Part shown: positions 36,732-47,551 of the stretch, piece after piece | How positions within the stretch are numbered: the first letter of the stretch is position 1 | How the letters are laid out: each line of letters opens with the position of its first letter | Assembly (NCBI RefSeq): GCF_000182565.1 | Contig: NW_015971542.1 | Location: forward strand, 827,736 to 891,735 | Origin: Spizellomyces punctatus DAOM BR117 | Lineage: Eukaryota; Chytridiomycota; Chytridiomycetes; Spizellomycetales; Spizellomycetaceae | Length of the DNA: 64,000 nt | Direction of reading: 5' to 3' | Position numbers and translations under genes: made by a program | Notes under the pieces: model-generated | What the model saw: the letters and a program-made list of their open reading frames with translations, nothing else | What the model was told of the DNA's origin: nothing | Database searches by the model: none

Positions 36732-39453
36732 CTATAACTTGGCCCCTTGCTTGGACGCCTGACGGAGAGCCATCTAAAAGTCGAATTGCGGGAATAAGTC
36801 ACCCTACTTTACCCAATAAACCATATGCGGACTTACTTTGATGCCTTGATCAAGCATGATCTCTTCTGAACCACCTGGAATGGTGTACTACAAGACGAGA
36901 GAGGAAAGGTTAATATGACAACTTGATAAAGAGCGGTTTGCGCTAGTTGCATAAAACACAAAAACAGCAACGTACGGCCTTAACGTCTCGCGCTAAGCGC
37001 TCAATCTTCTCTCCCTGCCCGCCTCGAGTATACCCTAACCCTCCAAATATCTGAATAGCTTCTCGTACACAGAACTCAAACGTGACAGTGCACTGAGCTT
37101 TCAGCAAGGCAATGCTACCTATGGTGGCAGGGGGGATGTATCGTCAGGAACAGAGATTTTGAAGGAACATATCAACGGTGACTTACCACCCAAAAATTTA
37201 TCCTGCTCTTCCTTTGGCAGGATCTTGGTCTGATACGTCACATCCTCAACCCATCGTTGAGTAGATTCGATCTGTCTCGCCATGTGGGCTAATTTTGCGC
37301 GGATAACGGGGTGGTCCACCAGTCGCTTTCCAAATGTCCTCCGCTTGGATCCGTATTTGATAGACTCTTCTAGGCAGACGCGGGCAAATCGTACGGCGTT
37401 CTGGCATATTCCTAGTCGCTCATGGCTAAAAAACACACGATGTCGTACATTTGGTTATAATGGAAGGCGAGACATGATACCGAATCAATGTCTTACTTGA
37501 AGTTGTACATGGTATATTTAAAGCCTTCGTGTTCTTTACCAATGAGATTTGCTACCGGTACCTTGACGTCCTCTATCATCGTCAAAAAAAGCCAGTCAGT
37601 ACTGTCGAGAAAAAACCGCAAATGACGAAAGCACTTTGGCGCTTACCAAAGGTGATGTACGTCGTGCCAGATGGCTTAGAAGGAAATCAATATAAGCAAA
37701 CAACAGCGACCCCATATGTCGAAACATCATGACATACCCAAACCCCAGTACACTTCATCCTCTTTGTCGTGACGCCTTCTGTCCGCTCCACTACAATCAT
37801 AGATACACCACCATGACCCTTGCCCCCCGTTCGACATGCCACAGTAAAATAATCGGCAAAAACACCTAGGAGCGACTTGAAATTGAGCACCAACTTGATA
37901 TAGATTTGATAATTGCGGCGAGAATAAATGCTTACCGTTCGTAATCCACTTCTTTTCACCATTGACGATGTAATGTGTGCCATCGGGTGATTTAACGGCT
38001 TCGGTTACTAATCCCGAGACATCCGATCCAGCACTCGCTGTACAAGATTTTTAATGAGCCACCCTCACTATCCAGCTGAACAGGGACCATGATCTTACGT
38101 TCGGTGATGCCCAGACAGATTCGCTTTTCTCCTCCCAAAACCTTGGGGACGACTCGACGTTTAAGTTCTTCGGAGCCAAAATGGAGGATGGGTGGTAACC
38201 CAATGCGGACGCCTAGCATCAGATAATGATCATCAATCGGGAGGTCACTTGGTCGACAACAGTCAAGACCTACTCACCACTAACAACAGCCCAAAGAACG
38301 CCAATACTTCCCACACGAGCCAGCTCATCAGTGACAACAAGTTCGTGGAATGGATCCCATTCTTCTGGCGAAATGTTGGCAGGTGGGGGATAGGGACAGT
38401 ATTCTGTTGGCCAGGGACATCCGATGATAGCTCCAAGGATGCCGACTTCCGCGAACCGTTTAAAGAGACTTGCAGGCACATTTTGAGCTTCGTCCCACTA
38501 TGATGTCAATTGAGAACAGACCGTCTCGGACCAGTTACAGGCGTACATCTATACCTCATGACAAAAGGGCATGACTTCATGATCCACAAACTCACGCATA
38601 ACGGCACGAAGACGACGGTGGCTTTCATTGTCTATGAACAAAATGATGTGCGGTAAGCTTTCAGTCCCTTATCATATACCTGGCTTAATGGTACTCACAA
38701 TAGGGAGACGCCTAAGTCAATGAAACGAAAATAAGATGGAGGGTGTCAGGGTCATTTTGGCATTCAGTAGTTGCGCGAAAAGCGATATTTACCCAATTCT
38801 GATACCATGCTGGATCTCCAAAGGGCACCTGTTCACCAAATTGGCCTCTGTACACCGCGGGATCTGATGACTTTGTCTCCTTAGCATGAAGATGACTTGT
38901 TGCTGATGAAACGGCTGTCTCGGTGGGCTGGGCGCTTGCAATATCACCAACATAGAGTTTGGATCCCCACATTTGCATGACAGAACCTTTGTTATGAAAC
39001 TAACAAAAGACCTTGCATGAGTCTATATCGATAACCCATTGAATGGGCACACTATACCTGGGCAAATTGTTCAGAGGCATCCTGTCCAGCGACCTTTAGC
39101 AAGATCTTCTTTCCACTATCGATACGAAACCTCGGTATTAGCCACTTGTTTACGGCTCACCATATGTAGACCCTAGTTTGATCATGTGCCCTTTGCACGT
39201 ACCCAGGATGATGCTTTTGAAAGTCGGTAATGTCATAGACTGAAATATAAACATCGCAGTCGTTAGATGCCGCATCAAAAGCCATCAGCTTCAACATCCA
39301 TCCTACCCTTTCCATCGATGATGATGTAGCAATCATCTGGTCCATAGCAAAACCTCATCAGCCCATTGAAATGAATTGGCAACTGACACTAAAAGGCATC
39401 CCACCTGGCTTGTTATGTTGCGCGACTTGCTCAACTGTAAAGGATTTCGCCAT
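36732..39453 (-). CDS. Cytochrome b5 - acyl-CoA dehydrogenase fusion
   Basis: Multi-exon gene (about a dozen short exons) starting MAKSFTVEQVAQHNKP at 39453 and ending LRQASKQGAKL. The N-terminal cytochrome b5 domain reads DDCYIIIDGKVYDITDFQKH, HPGGKKILLKVAGQDASEQF and FHNKG; the His of HPGG and the His of FHNKG are the heme ligands. After a linker comes the acyl-CoA dehydrogenase: EVGILGAIIGCPWPTEYCPY, LGITE, ASAGSDVSGLVTEAVKSPDG, YIVNGEKKWITNG, and IQIFGGLGYTRGGQGEKIER with GGSEEIMLDQGI near the end. Such fusions are known in fungi; the b5 domain is thought to pass electrons directly. Likely role: fatty or branched acyl-CoA oxidation outside the classic mitochondrial set. Individual exon ends were not all checked for phase. 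Confidence 0.87.
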
Positions 39454-40339
39454 TGTGATATGTTGCTATAAGGTTTCCGACGTTGATAGCGGATAATGGA
39501 CGACACAAAGGACAGCGATGCAAGACGGGCAGGCGGTCAAAGCCCAAAAGGCCCTTTTTGTGGTGAAGCGGAGCGACAGCTTACGTGACCGTCTCGGCTT
39601 TTCAGAACAACAACGTGATACAATACCAGCACTATGCCTACGTAATTCACGATCGCTGATTTGCTAATCAAATCCAAGCCACTCGGACGTTGCATTTGAG
39701 GATGGATGTTGGGCGTAGATTGCAAGCAAAGGCCGCTAGGACAAGAACGTAGCAGCAATGCACAAGAGATTCCTTCTCGACGTTTGACTATAGACCAGTT
39801 TTGAACCAACTAGACCACCACCCATGTGCATATACCGTCGTTTGTCCCCATATTTCTCGATCACTGAACTTGCAGCAAATGTATCCAACCGCACGCCATC
39901 TTGTGCGCAGAAGTTAGTTGGGCGGTTTATCAATGTAACAATCACCATTCAGTTATTTCTGTTGCATTTGGGTAGAGATCTTGCTTCAGCAATTAAGTAT
40001 ATAGGGAACGTTTAAAGATTTATCAGATGTTCATTCACGGCACATCGAAAATCCACGGATTCATGATTTGATATTATTCCAAAGTCCAAGGACAAGGACA
40101 AGGAGGTTCTGCAGAAAAGGCGCACCTGGAAACCACCTATACTTTGGCCCTGATGGTCGGTACCTTTTACGTTTACAAAATGACAAGAACCTCACGACAA
40201 GCACAGGTAAATCTTTCAATGTGCAAAAACAAAATGCAAGGAACTCCTCATATTAAGCAGAAAATGGCGGTATATACATATGACATAACTGACAAGGAAA
40301 AAACACAAGATACAATATACGTCCTTTACTTTTGCTCCC
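39454..40339. other. Intergenic
   Basis: About 890 bp between the b5-ACAD start and the ALDH stop, both on minus. No supported gene. Confidence 0.45.
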
Positions 40340-41761
40340 CTATTCGGCGGCCTGAGCCACCGTAGCTTGCTCTGGGTCGGGGTAGGGAAGAGTCCTGACG
40401 TCGTCCATAATATACCGGTCGGACGTGTTGTAGAATGTCGAGCGACGGTGAGAAAAGGCCAAGAAAGAGTCCTTGCCCTGGTAAGCACCCATTCCACTCT
40501 CACCAACTCCGCCGAACGGAAGGTTGGTAGGGATGATGTGCACGACGACATCGTTCACACATGTTCCACCAGAACGGGTGCTTTCGAGGACGAGGTTGGA
40601 TTCCTTCTCGTCATCGGTGAAGATGTAAAGGGCCAAGGGGGTGTCCTTGCTGTTGATGAGATCGATAGTCTCATCAAGGTTTTCAAAAGTGACGACGGGG
40701 AGAATGGGAGCAAAGAGCTCGTCTTCCATCAACGAGTCTTCGGCGGATGGGAGGTCTACAATGGTAGGAGCGAGGTAGAGGGATTCTTCATCGCGGTCGT
40801 TACCGTGAAGGACTTTTCCCTTTGAACGATCGAGCAGAGAAGTGACGCGTTTCCAGTGGTGGTGGTTGACGACTCGGCTGTAGGACGAGCTCTCCTTGGG
40901 GTTTTCACCCCAGTTCTCGACAACCTTCTTTTTGATCTCAGCAATAAGTTCGTCCTTGATCGACTTTTCGACCAATAAGTAGTCGGGGGCGATGCAAGTC
41001 TGGCCATTGTTCAAAAACTTGCCGTGGGTGATTCGGAGGGCAGCGGTCTTGATGTCGGCATTTTTAGTGACAATGACAGGGGACTTTCCGCCAAGCTCAA
41101 GAATGACGGGTGTAAGGTGCTTGGCGGCAGCCGTCATGATGATTCTGCCAACGTGGCCGTTACCAGTGTACAAAATCTTGTCCCACTTGAGCTCCAGAAG
41201 CTTGGTGGATTCGGGAATGCCGCCGTTCACAATCTTGTACGCATCGTTGTCGAGGTACTTTGGGATAAGATCAGCGAGGACGCGCGAGGTGTTGGCAGAG
41301 ACTTCAGAGGGCTTCACGACTGCCGTGCAACCGGCAGCGATCGCGCCGATCAAAGGAGATAAAGTGAGACGGAGAGGGTAGTTCCATGGAGCAATGATCA
41401 AGACATTGCCTAGAGGCTCATGGCGAATGGCCATTCTCTTTCCAGTGAAGAATGGTGCAGGAGCCTCAGGTTCTTCACCCTTGACCCACTCATCGAGGAG
41501 CTCAACGGCCTCCATGGCGTGTTGCTGAAGAGCCATGATCTCGAACATTGTGGTTTCTTGCGGGTGCTTGCTGAGGTCGGCATTCACCGCCTGGCACAAG
41601 GCTGGTATGTTCTCGCTAAGGAGCTCATTGAGTTTACGAAGTTGAGTCTTGCGGTACTCGACAGGGCGTGTCTTCTTGCTCATAAACGTCTTGCGGGTAG
41701 TAGCGTGAGCATCTTCAATGGCCTCGATGGGTGTGTACTTGAGAGTGTTTGAGACAGTCAT
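40340..41761 (-). CDS. Aldehyde dehydrogenase, class 3 / fatty aldehyde dehydrogenase
   Basis: Single exon, 473 residues. NAD(P)-dependent oxidation of medium- to long-chain aldehydes to acids. ALDH3 features: APWNYPLRLTLSPLIGAIAA, VILELGGKSPVIV with the general-base Glu, and NNGQTCIAPDYLLV with the nucleophilic Cys; then LPFGGVGESGMGAYQGKDSF. The C-terminus lacks the long hydrophobic tail of microsomal FALDH (ends PEQATVAQAAE), so a soluble enzyme is likely. A TATA box lies about 70 bp upstream. Lack of introns and strong codon bias, unlike its neighbours, fit high expression. A long opposite-strand frame at 41024-41362 is a by-product of that bias. Confidence 0.95.
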   Translation of the reverse strand: MTVSNTLKYTPIEAIEDAHATTRKTFMSKKTRPVEYRKTQLRKLNELLSENIPALCQAVNADLSKHPQETTMFEIMALQQHAMEAVELLDEWVKGEEPEAPAPFFTGKRMAIRHEPLGNVLIIAPWNYPLRLTLSPLIGAIAAGCTAVVKPSEVSANTSRVLADLIPKYLDNDAYKIVNGGIPESTKLLELKWDKILYTGNGHVGRIIMTAAAKHLTPVILELGGKSPVIVTKNADIKTAALRITHGKFLNNGQTCIAPDYLLVEKSIKDELIAEIKKKVVENWGENPKESSSYSRVVNHHHWKRVTSLLDRSKGKVLHGNDRDEESLYLAPTIVDLPSAEDSLMEDELFAPILPVVTFENLDETIDLINSKDTPLALYIFTDDEKESNLVLESTRSGGTCVNDVVVHIIPTNLPFGGVGESGMGAYQGKDSFLAFSHRRSTFYNTSDRYIMDDVRTLPYPDPEQATVAQAAE

Positions 41762-41828
41762 TGTGTAAGTATGAATTGGTTTGTTTGTGTGCTTTGTAAC
41801 TAGAATTGTGCGAGGCGACGGGATGCCT

Positions 41829-41836
41829 TATTTATA
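41829..41836 (-). promoter_or_regulatory. TATA box of aldehyde dehydrogenase gene
   Basis: TATAAATA on minus, about 68-75 bp before the ATG at 41761. Confidence 0.55.
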
Positions 41837-42470
41837 TCCTTTGATCCCAATGTCAAGATGACAAACCACAATCCGACAGCAGAAAGCGGGGCTTGGGGGC
41901 GCATCGGCCAGACACAAACCCGCATTTCCGCCGCATTTTACCCCAGACGGCCGGGTTTGAACGCCAGAGTAGCGCAGGCGTCAGCAAGTGGAATCGCATG
42001 TAAAAAAAAGGTTTGGAACGTGAGTTGTAATACGGCAGTTTTCTGTTTCATCCCCTCCGTCAACTGGCAGTTCTTGGCTGATTTCACACTATTTTTTTGC
42101 ATTGCGGCCCAACGCCTTCTTTTTTTTTTGCTTGTTTGGAGCGTGCCGGTGGGGGACGCGCGGTGCAAGTGTTCCAAATGTCATGACACTCTCTCCGCCG
42201 ACCTTTTTGTTACCGTGTTGAACACTTGCTGCGACGCTGGTGCATAAAGGTCGTTTTTACGCAACTGTTCAATTGGGCCATTCTTTGGTATTGCAGAGCT
42301 CCGTTTTGCCGAAATCATATGGTCTTCCCCCTCCGCTAGTGTATTGTTCTGTTGTGTGCGTGATCAAGTTGCAAATCAACAAAACAACTGAGCCTTAATA
42401 GAAAAATTAAATTGTTTCTGGAATACGGGAATATACTATACCAATTAACAGGCGCCCGTGTTTGTACACA
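41837..42470. other. Intergenic, upstream of ALDH
   Basis: About 630 bp with a T10 run near 42120-42130. Upstream control region of the ALDH gene; no gene seen. Confidence 0.4.
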
Positions 42471-42552
42471 GCACGCTTGTCCGAGCGGTCTAAGGAGCTG
42501 GTCTCAAGTTCCAGTCTCGAAAGAGGCGTGAGTTCGAATCTCACAGCGTGCA
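42471..42552 (+). tRNA. tRNA-Leu (anticodon CAA)
   Basis: 82 nt, intronless, type II with a long variable arm. Acceptor GCACGCT (42471-42477) pairs with AGCGTGC (42545-42551), discriminator A. D arm contains TGTCCGAGCGGTC (A box), anticodon loop CTCAAGT gives CAA, variable arm CTC-GAAA-GAG, and T arm GTGAG-TTCGAAT-CTCAC (B box). The anticodon stem has one T-T mismatch at its loop end. CCA is not encoded, as expected in eukaryotes. Confidence 0.92.
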
Positions 42553-42572
42553 TGGCTTTAGATACAATATCC

Positions 42573-42580
42573 TTTTTTTT
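42573..42580 (+). terminator. Pol III terminator (T8) of tRNA-Leu
   Basis: A run of eight T starts 20 bp after the tRNA 3' end. Confidence 0.7.
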
Positions 42581-42702
42581 CACAACCTCACCAGTGATGC
42601 GCTTAGAACATTTTGGATGATCTTGAAAACCATGCTGGAGAGTTTAGGAGGAAAGGCTACGGCATTTAAGCGACGAGTTCGTAGCACTCGTCTTCCCAGT
42701 CT

Positions 42703-42730
42703 GTGCGAGTTCAGGGCACTAGTACAGTGA
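42703..42730 (+). repeat. Fanzor-terminus-like fragment
   Basis: GTGCGAG at 42703 followed by GGCACTAGTACAGTGA at 42715-42730. The latter 16 bases are identical to 14176-14191, the inner edge of the Fanzor left TIR plus adjacent unique bases, and GTGCG matches the TIR outer end with a shorter spacer. No partner end or Fanzor ORF is seen nearby. Likely a decayed or solo end of a related element. Confidence 0.5.
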
Positions 42731-42898
42731 ATTACATTGTTCAAGGGCGAAATTTGGTTCGTATGCGCAAACCAAATCAACAATGAGAATCAATGGTGTA
42801 GGGAACAACACATGCGCAGGTCCGACATCTGATACATATTTTACTAGAAGTAAAGCTTTTGGTCATGACAAGGACCAGAACAATGTTTTGGCTCTCCC

Positions 42899-44774
42899 TT
42901 AGGCTGCAACCCTTTTAACAACCACCAACCCCAGAATCGCCGCAACGACGCCAGAGCCAATGCTTGCAACCTCCTCCATCTTGGCAGCCACGTCCATGAA
43001 CCAAGGTCTAACCCACTCTGCACCATTTTGTAAAACATTAGCGCCCATCCATTCTTCCTTTCCAATGAATTTAAAAGATCGGTACAACGCCCTTGCAAGC
43101 ATGCCAAATGTCCTGTCAGCCTTTTCATGGTGCGAGATGTGAGAAGAGTAGGGCGATACGAGCACATCATCGACAAAGAGGAGGGCAGATGGCGTGTTGG
43201 GAATGAGGGTGTATGCGCCGGTCGAGGGAGGAAGGGTGTGGGTGTTGGTCGCAGTAACAGTGACACGGGACTAGCACCAGGATGATTGTCAATCATTGGG
43301 TACCTAGAAAAAGAAAACTAGTAGTTTGATGAACTTACATATTGTTGGTGGTAAATTTGTTGACCAATCTTGATGTGCATGGCTTGAACAAGGACGGGGG
43401 TATCGTTCTCTTCAACATCCGCCGCGATAAGGTGGGTTGCGGTTAGGGTGATCTTTCCAGTCTGCATATAAAAAGTAAGATTCTGAAAGTGGACCGCAGT
43501 GTGTCCGTACCAACGTTTACCTTTCCATCGTCCGTAACGTATTCGACGTCGGTAAAGGCAGGTTGGCCAGACAAGTTGACCAAAAAGGCAACCTCACTCC
43601 ACTCTGTGGTCCTCTCTTCACCCACAGCAACCATCACCTTCATACCTGGTTTAACATCCCTGAACGGTACCTTGACGGCTTTTCCTTCCTTTTGGACACG
43701 AACTGTCGCATCGCCAGGGAAACATCCCTCACATGTATTTGCAACCTCGTCACAACGGGTCGACAAGGTTGGGTTGTCGCAAAGGGTGTCGCAGGCCACA
43801 CCAGGGGGAACGTGGACGCGGTTAGCGTCTTCGCTAGCAGAACGCTGAACGTAGGCCAGTCGCCAAGCAGGTTGGTTTGCTGCGGCTTTGTACCCGGAGC
43901 GACAAGCACATTGGTAGAGATTGGTGGTGCCTACAAACGGGTTCTGAGCGACATATTTCGTGCAGGATGCTGTTTCATGGCACTTGGGGGAGAATGTTAA
44001 TCCACAGTCGTCGAGACAATGTTGAATGTCATTTGCGCTTTAAAATTACCTGAGCACCGCCTGGGGTGGTTGAACACTGCTGACACATCACTAGAAAGTT
44101 GGATTTTAGTTGCAATGATACTAGAGGGTACTTAATTCCCCATTCATCAATGAACAAAAACCTACTGGGCTGAGAAATGGTTTTGGTACACCAAACGGGG
44201 TGCTTATCCTCGCACGGCCGAACATTGATGGCCATTTTCCCTTTCGGGCTCAAAGTAACAGCCATACAAGCTCCATTGTAACTATCACCATTCCACGAGC
44301 CAATCCAAACAATCTTGTCCTTGGCCAATGCTGCATTGGCATCAGGACAGGAATTCTGAAAGTAGGTGGTAATGGCATTCCAGTCATAGGAAGTTTTGTC
44401 GCCAAAAGTTAATTTGCCGAGTTCGTAGGGCCCACCAGGAGCATTCGCACATGCAGTGATGGCTTCAGCATGGCTCTTTGGGGCATCGTAAATAAAAGCA
44501 TGCTTGTTTTCGACTAGTGTACTCGCGTAGAATTGGTCAAAAAGGCAGACTCCATTCTCTTGTTGGCGCCTGTCGATGGCTGCACGACGAACACGGGCGG
44601 ATTGGTCTTGACCGCCAGTGTACTGGTAGACGAGAACACCTGGAATGTTGAATGCGTAAGGCAAAACTCTTGCAGCAGATGGGATTGCTCTGATATGCAA
44701 AGCCGATAAAGGTACTACTTACCAATGCCGACACACACGGCCAAGACCGTCAAACGGAAAATGTTCAAAGCCAT
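42899..44774 (-). CDS. Hedgehog-type Hint autoprocessing protein with lectin-like and EGF-like ectodomain
   Basis: Six exons (44774-44723, 44639-44166, 44090-44050, 43982-43521, 43461-43339, 43270-42899) join exactly to 507 residues. Order: signal peptide or anchor (MALNIFRLTVLAVCVGIGVL); a C-type-lectin-like region (about 35-180; KIVWIGSWNGDSYNGACMAV ... CEDKHPVWCTK); a Cys-rich EGF-like part (CQQCSTTPGGAQCHETASC ... YQCACRSGYKA); then a hedgehog-type Hint domain from about Cys276 (ANTCEG|CFPGDATVRV). Hint features: VPFRDVKPGMKVMV, ITLTATHLIAAD (T and H of the TxxH motif) and GAYTLIPN ... LLFVDDVLVSPYS, the counterpart of the Hog end GAY.PLT...GTLLVNDVLVSCYA. A TM helix (IGSGVVAAILGLVVV) ends the protein. 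In Hint proteins the Gly-Cys bond is attacked by the Cys, releasing the N-terminal part. The substrate nucleophile is unknown, so sterol transfer cannot be assumed. Intron 1 was placed to give a normal 83-bp length. Confidence 0.88.
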
Positions 44775-45201
44775 GATGCAAAGAAATATTCTTTTTTTAA
44801 AGGTTGAGATACCTAGCAAAACTCTTCCGTGATAACTATACAGAATCTGAAAATTCCTCAGTCTGCAGTAGCGTTGTCCAAAGAAAGACAACAAGAACCA
44901 ATGCCTTTGCTTTTATACATGCCCCACTTCCCCCCCCCCCCCCCCCCCCCCTTTTCCCCCTTGGGAAAGGCCCCAGGATTTTACTATCCCCCCTTTCTAT
45001 ACGTCACCCGCAAAAGGGGGGGGGCCAACGATTTTTCCAAATTGTTTGGCCCAAAAAAATGGGAAAAAAAAAGGGGGGGGGGGACGCGGTTTTCCCCTGG
45101 GTTTTTGCCCCGGGGGGGGTCTTTCCCGCTTGGCGGCTGGGAAAAGATCGGTAACGAACCCTACCCCTAAACGAATGCCTTGGGGGGGAAAAAAAACGGG
45201 A
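44775..45201. other. Homopolymer-rich, low-quality sequence beside gap
   Basis: 44931-45201 has long C runs (about 20 Cs near 44932-44952), then doubled and tripled bases (cccc, gggg, aaaa) throughout. This pattern is typical of poor-quality read ends rather than biology. The first 130 bases hold the promoter of the Hint gene. Confidence 0.75.
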
Positions 45202-45301
45202 NNNNNNNNNNNNNNNNNNNNNNNNNNNNNNNNNNNNNNNNNNNNNNNNNNNNNNNNNNNNNNNNNNNNNNNNNNNNNNNNNNNNNNNNNNNNNNNNNNN
45301 N
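45202..45301. other. Assembly gap (100 N)
   Basis: A run of exactly 100 N, the usual placeholder for a gap of unknown size. Confidence 0.99.
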
Positions 45302-45452
45302 CGTACTGTCATGATTGCTGCGCTTGATTTATGACCGCGGGCCCTTCTTTCGAATATGGAACCTCCTTTGTCGCTGCCCAAGTTTTCTCTTCATGTACAC
45401 AGCGTACTGTTAAGCATTATTCCACAAGATTATTAAATTATATAAAAGCTCC

Positions 45453-47551
45453 CTAATCCCCTTCCCAAGCCCATCCCTCCCGTTTCTTCTCATTCATCTG
45501 TAATCTCCCTATTACAAAACTCTTTTCAACAAGTTCCATCCTGGCCAGTTCCTGTGCCAATTTTACACATTCGTCCATTTCTGTTGTGGTTTGTTGGATA
45601 GCGTCCCGGAGGGCTGCTAAGCGATTGGAGAGCATGGCAATCTATGAGAGTAGTAGGTTGAATACCTGGATTACGTAGAGGACTATTTTGCAAAAAAGAT
45701 ATGAACCTGCTCAATATGCCCATTTTCATCCTGAAGAACATGCCGCATCTCCTCGGTAGTATCCTTCAATACATTTCGCAGTTCCTCTGCAGTGGTTGAT
45801 TTTAGCAATAGCAACAAATGCAAAGGATTTGACATAATGCACATACCAGCATCAGAAATCATAACCCCCTTCATTGGAAGCCAATCAACACTCCTTCTTA
45901 ATCCATTCATGAAAGTATCGTAACCTTTTGAAAAGGCTTCCAAAGCTTGTGCAGCTTCTGTAATAGCTTTTTCCTAGATATTTTAAAAAACAAGTTAACC
46001 ATGGAACTCTTATACTGTAAATTAGCGAAGAAACTGCACACCTGCTCCCTCAAAGGTCCAATAACTTTCACGAGCTCTTCCATCTGTCGCACCGTCTCCT
46101 CTTCACCATGTACTTCCTCCCGTAACTCTGTTACACGCTGCCAAAAGGTATAAATCTCCGCCTAATGGTCCGATATAGATATCAGTATATTGCATGGCAA
46201 ACATCACAAGATGAATCATACCTCAGCCTGTCGCTTCTTCTCCTCAAATGCCTTTTGGGCATTCGCTCGTAAAAACGTCCACTGTAACAAGCGGTTTTCA
46301 AGTGCCAGTATGGTATCCTCGATTGGTGTCGATGAATTTGTTCTGGATGGATTCGACTGGGTTAGAGACGACTGTTTACGTGCTGACGGAGGCGCAAGGG
46401 AAGGTACGGGCGATGCTGGCTGATATTGAAGGTCAATACAAAGCATTCAGACTAGGAAAAGGATAATAGAGTATTACCAATGGGACAGCAGCCGCTTTTG
46501 CCAGCATTTGTGATGAAGATTTTGAGGGCCGGGTTTCTGCCATGGTACGCCGCAAAGAGGACCGAGGTGCGTCCAACTCTAAATACCATGTTCAGAATCA
46601 ATACCCAGAGGCACCCGTCAACGTTCTGTATGCAATCTCACCTGACGCACGAAGCCCTCCTTTGACTACGCTCTTCGGTCCCATGCTCTTCCGTTTCAAT
46701 TCCACACCTGGCGTCGCCATCACATTCCTCTCCCGCAACAGATTTTGTTCCCCCAAGACTTTTCTCACATTCGGGCGTTCAGGTCGACTCTCCACAACAC
46801 TCTTTGTCAACGTCGATCGGACTGTCACAGGTTTGGAAACTGGTCTATGTACAGGTTGTGGTGCGGGTTTGCTCACTGCGGATGTTGTGGATGCCATATA
46901 TCGTGATGCAACATATCTGACTGTCCATGGAATCAATAACCTATTTTCAGCATCAAATCAGTCAACAAGACCCCCAAAAAACACAAACCTTTCCTTTTCC
47001 GCCCTTCGCCACGTACAGAGTCCGCAACTGACGACACAGGCGAAACATCCACTTGAAGATCAACGCTGGCTGGCGAATCTCTCACTATCGCACGTGGCGT
47101 CGTATTTCGACTTGATCTACTAGGTGAACTTGCATGAGGACTGCCACCTCGAGGTGAACCAGGTCGAGGTGAACTATCGACTTTTGCCGCGAAACTTTGG
47201 GTTGAACTCATATATCTCGGTGTTCCGGATGGTGAAGACATGCGGGATCGTTGTAATCGCAGGGTTGGGGAGGGAGTATCGGGACTTGAGGAAGTGTGAG
47301 GCGAGGATGGGGATGGGTGGGAGGAAGGTGGGGTTTCGGTGGATCGTGGTTTCGGCTGTTTGGGTCTTTAGCAATCAATAGCAGAAAGTCAGTACGAAAA
47401 GATATCTAGAACAAATGGTCACTTCTTTATCAAGCACTTTCTTTTCATACTTTTGTATCACTCCTTTAGAGACCTTTCCTCCGGCGCTTCCTAGACCTGA
47501 CGCAACACGTAGGTGTGGTTGCATAGGCCCTGCACGCCGGCGTGGGTCCAT
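45453..47551 (-). CDS. Augmin subunit 8-like (HAUS8/QWRF) coiled-coil protein
   Basis: Multi-exon gene. Start exon 47551-47451 (MDPRRRAGPMQPHLRVASGL) is joined in frame by phase to 47365. The N-terminal half is basic and Ser/Pro/Arg-rich (SSPRPGSPRGGSPHASSPSR), as in microtubule-binding regions, and continues through VSK-PAPQPVHRPVSK and LRRTMAETRPSKSSSQMLAK. Then comes ILALENRLLQWTFLRANAQK, matching the LYNRLLQWRFxNA motif of plant QWRF/AUG8 proteins and HAUS8, followed by four coiled-coil exons to MLSNRLAALRDAIQQTTTEM and the stop. Augmin recruits gamma-tubulin to existing microtubules in the spindle; subunit 8 is the microtubule anchor. Assignment rests on the motif and domain order, not an alignment. 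Middle splice sites were checked by phase; the exon 2 to 3 join is the least sure. Confidence 0.72.

Noticed and set aside
40367-41752. Several 110-150-codon plus frames opposite aldehyde dehydrogenase
   Set aside because: Antisense shadows of a highly biased gene with no independent motif.
44930-45200. Pro- and Gly-rich frames around the N gap
   Set aside because: Produced by homopolymer runs in low-quality sequence.
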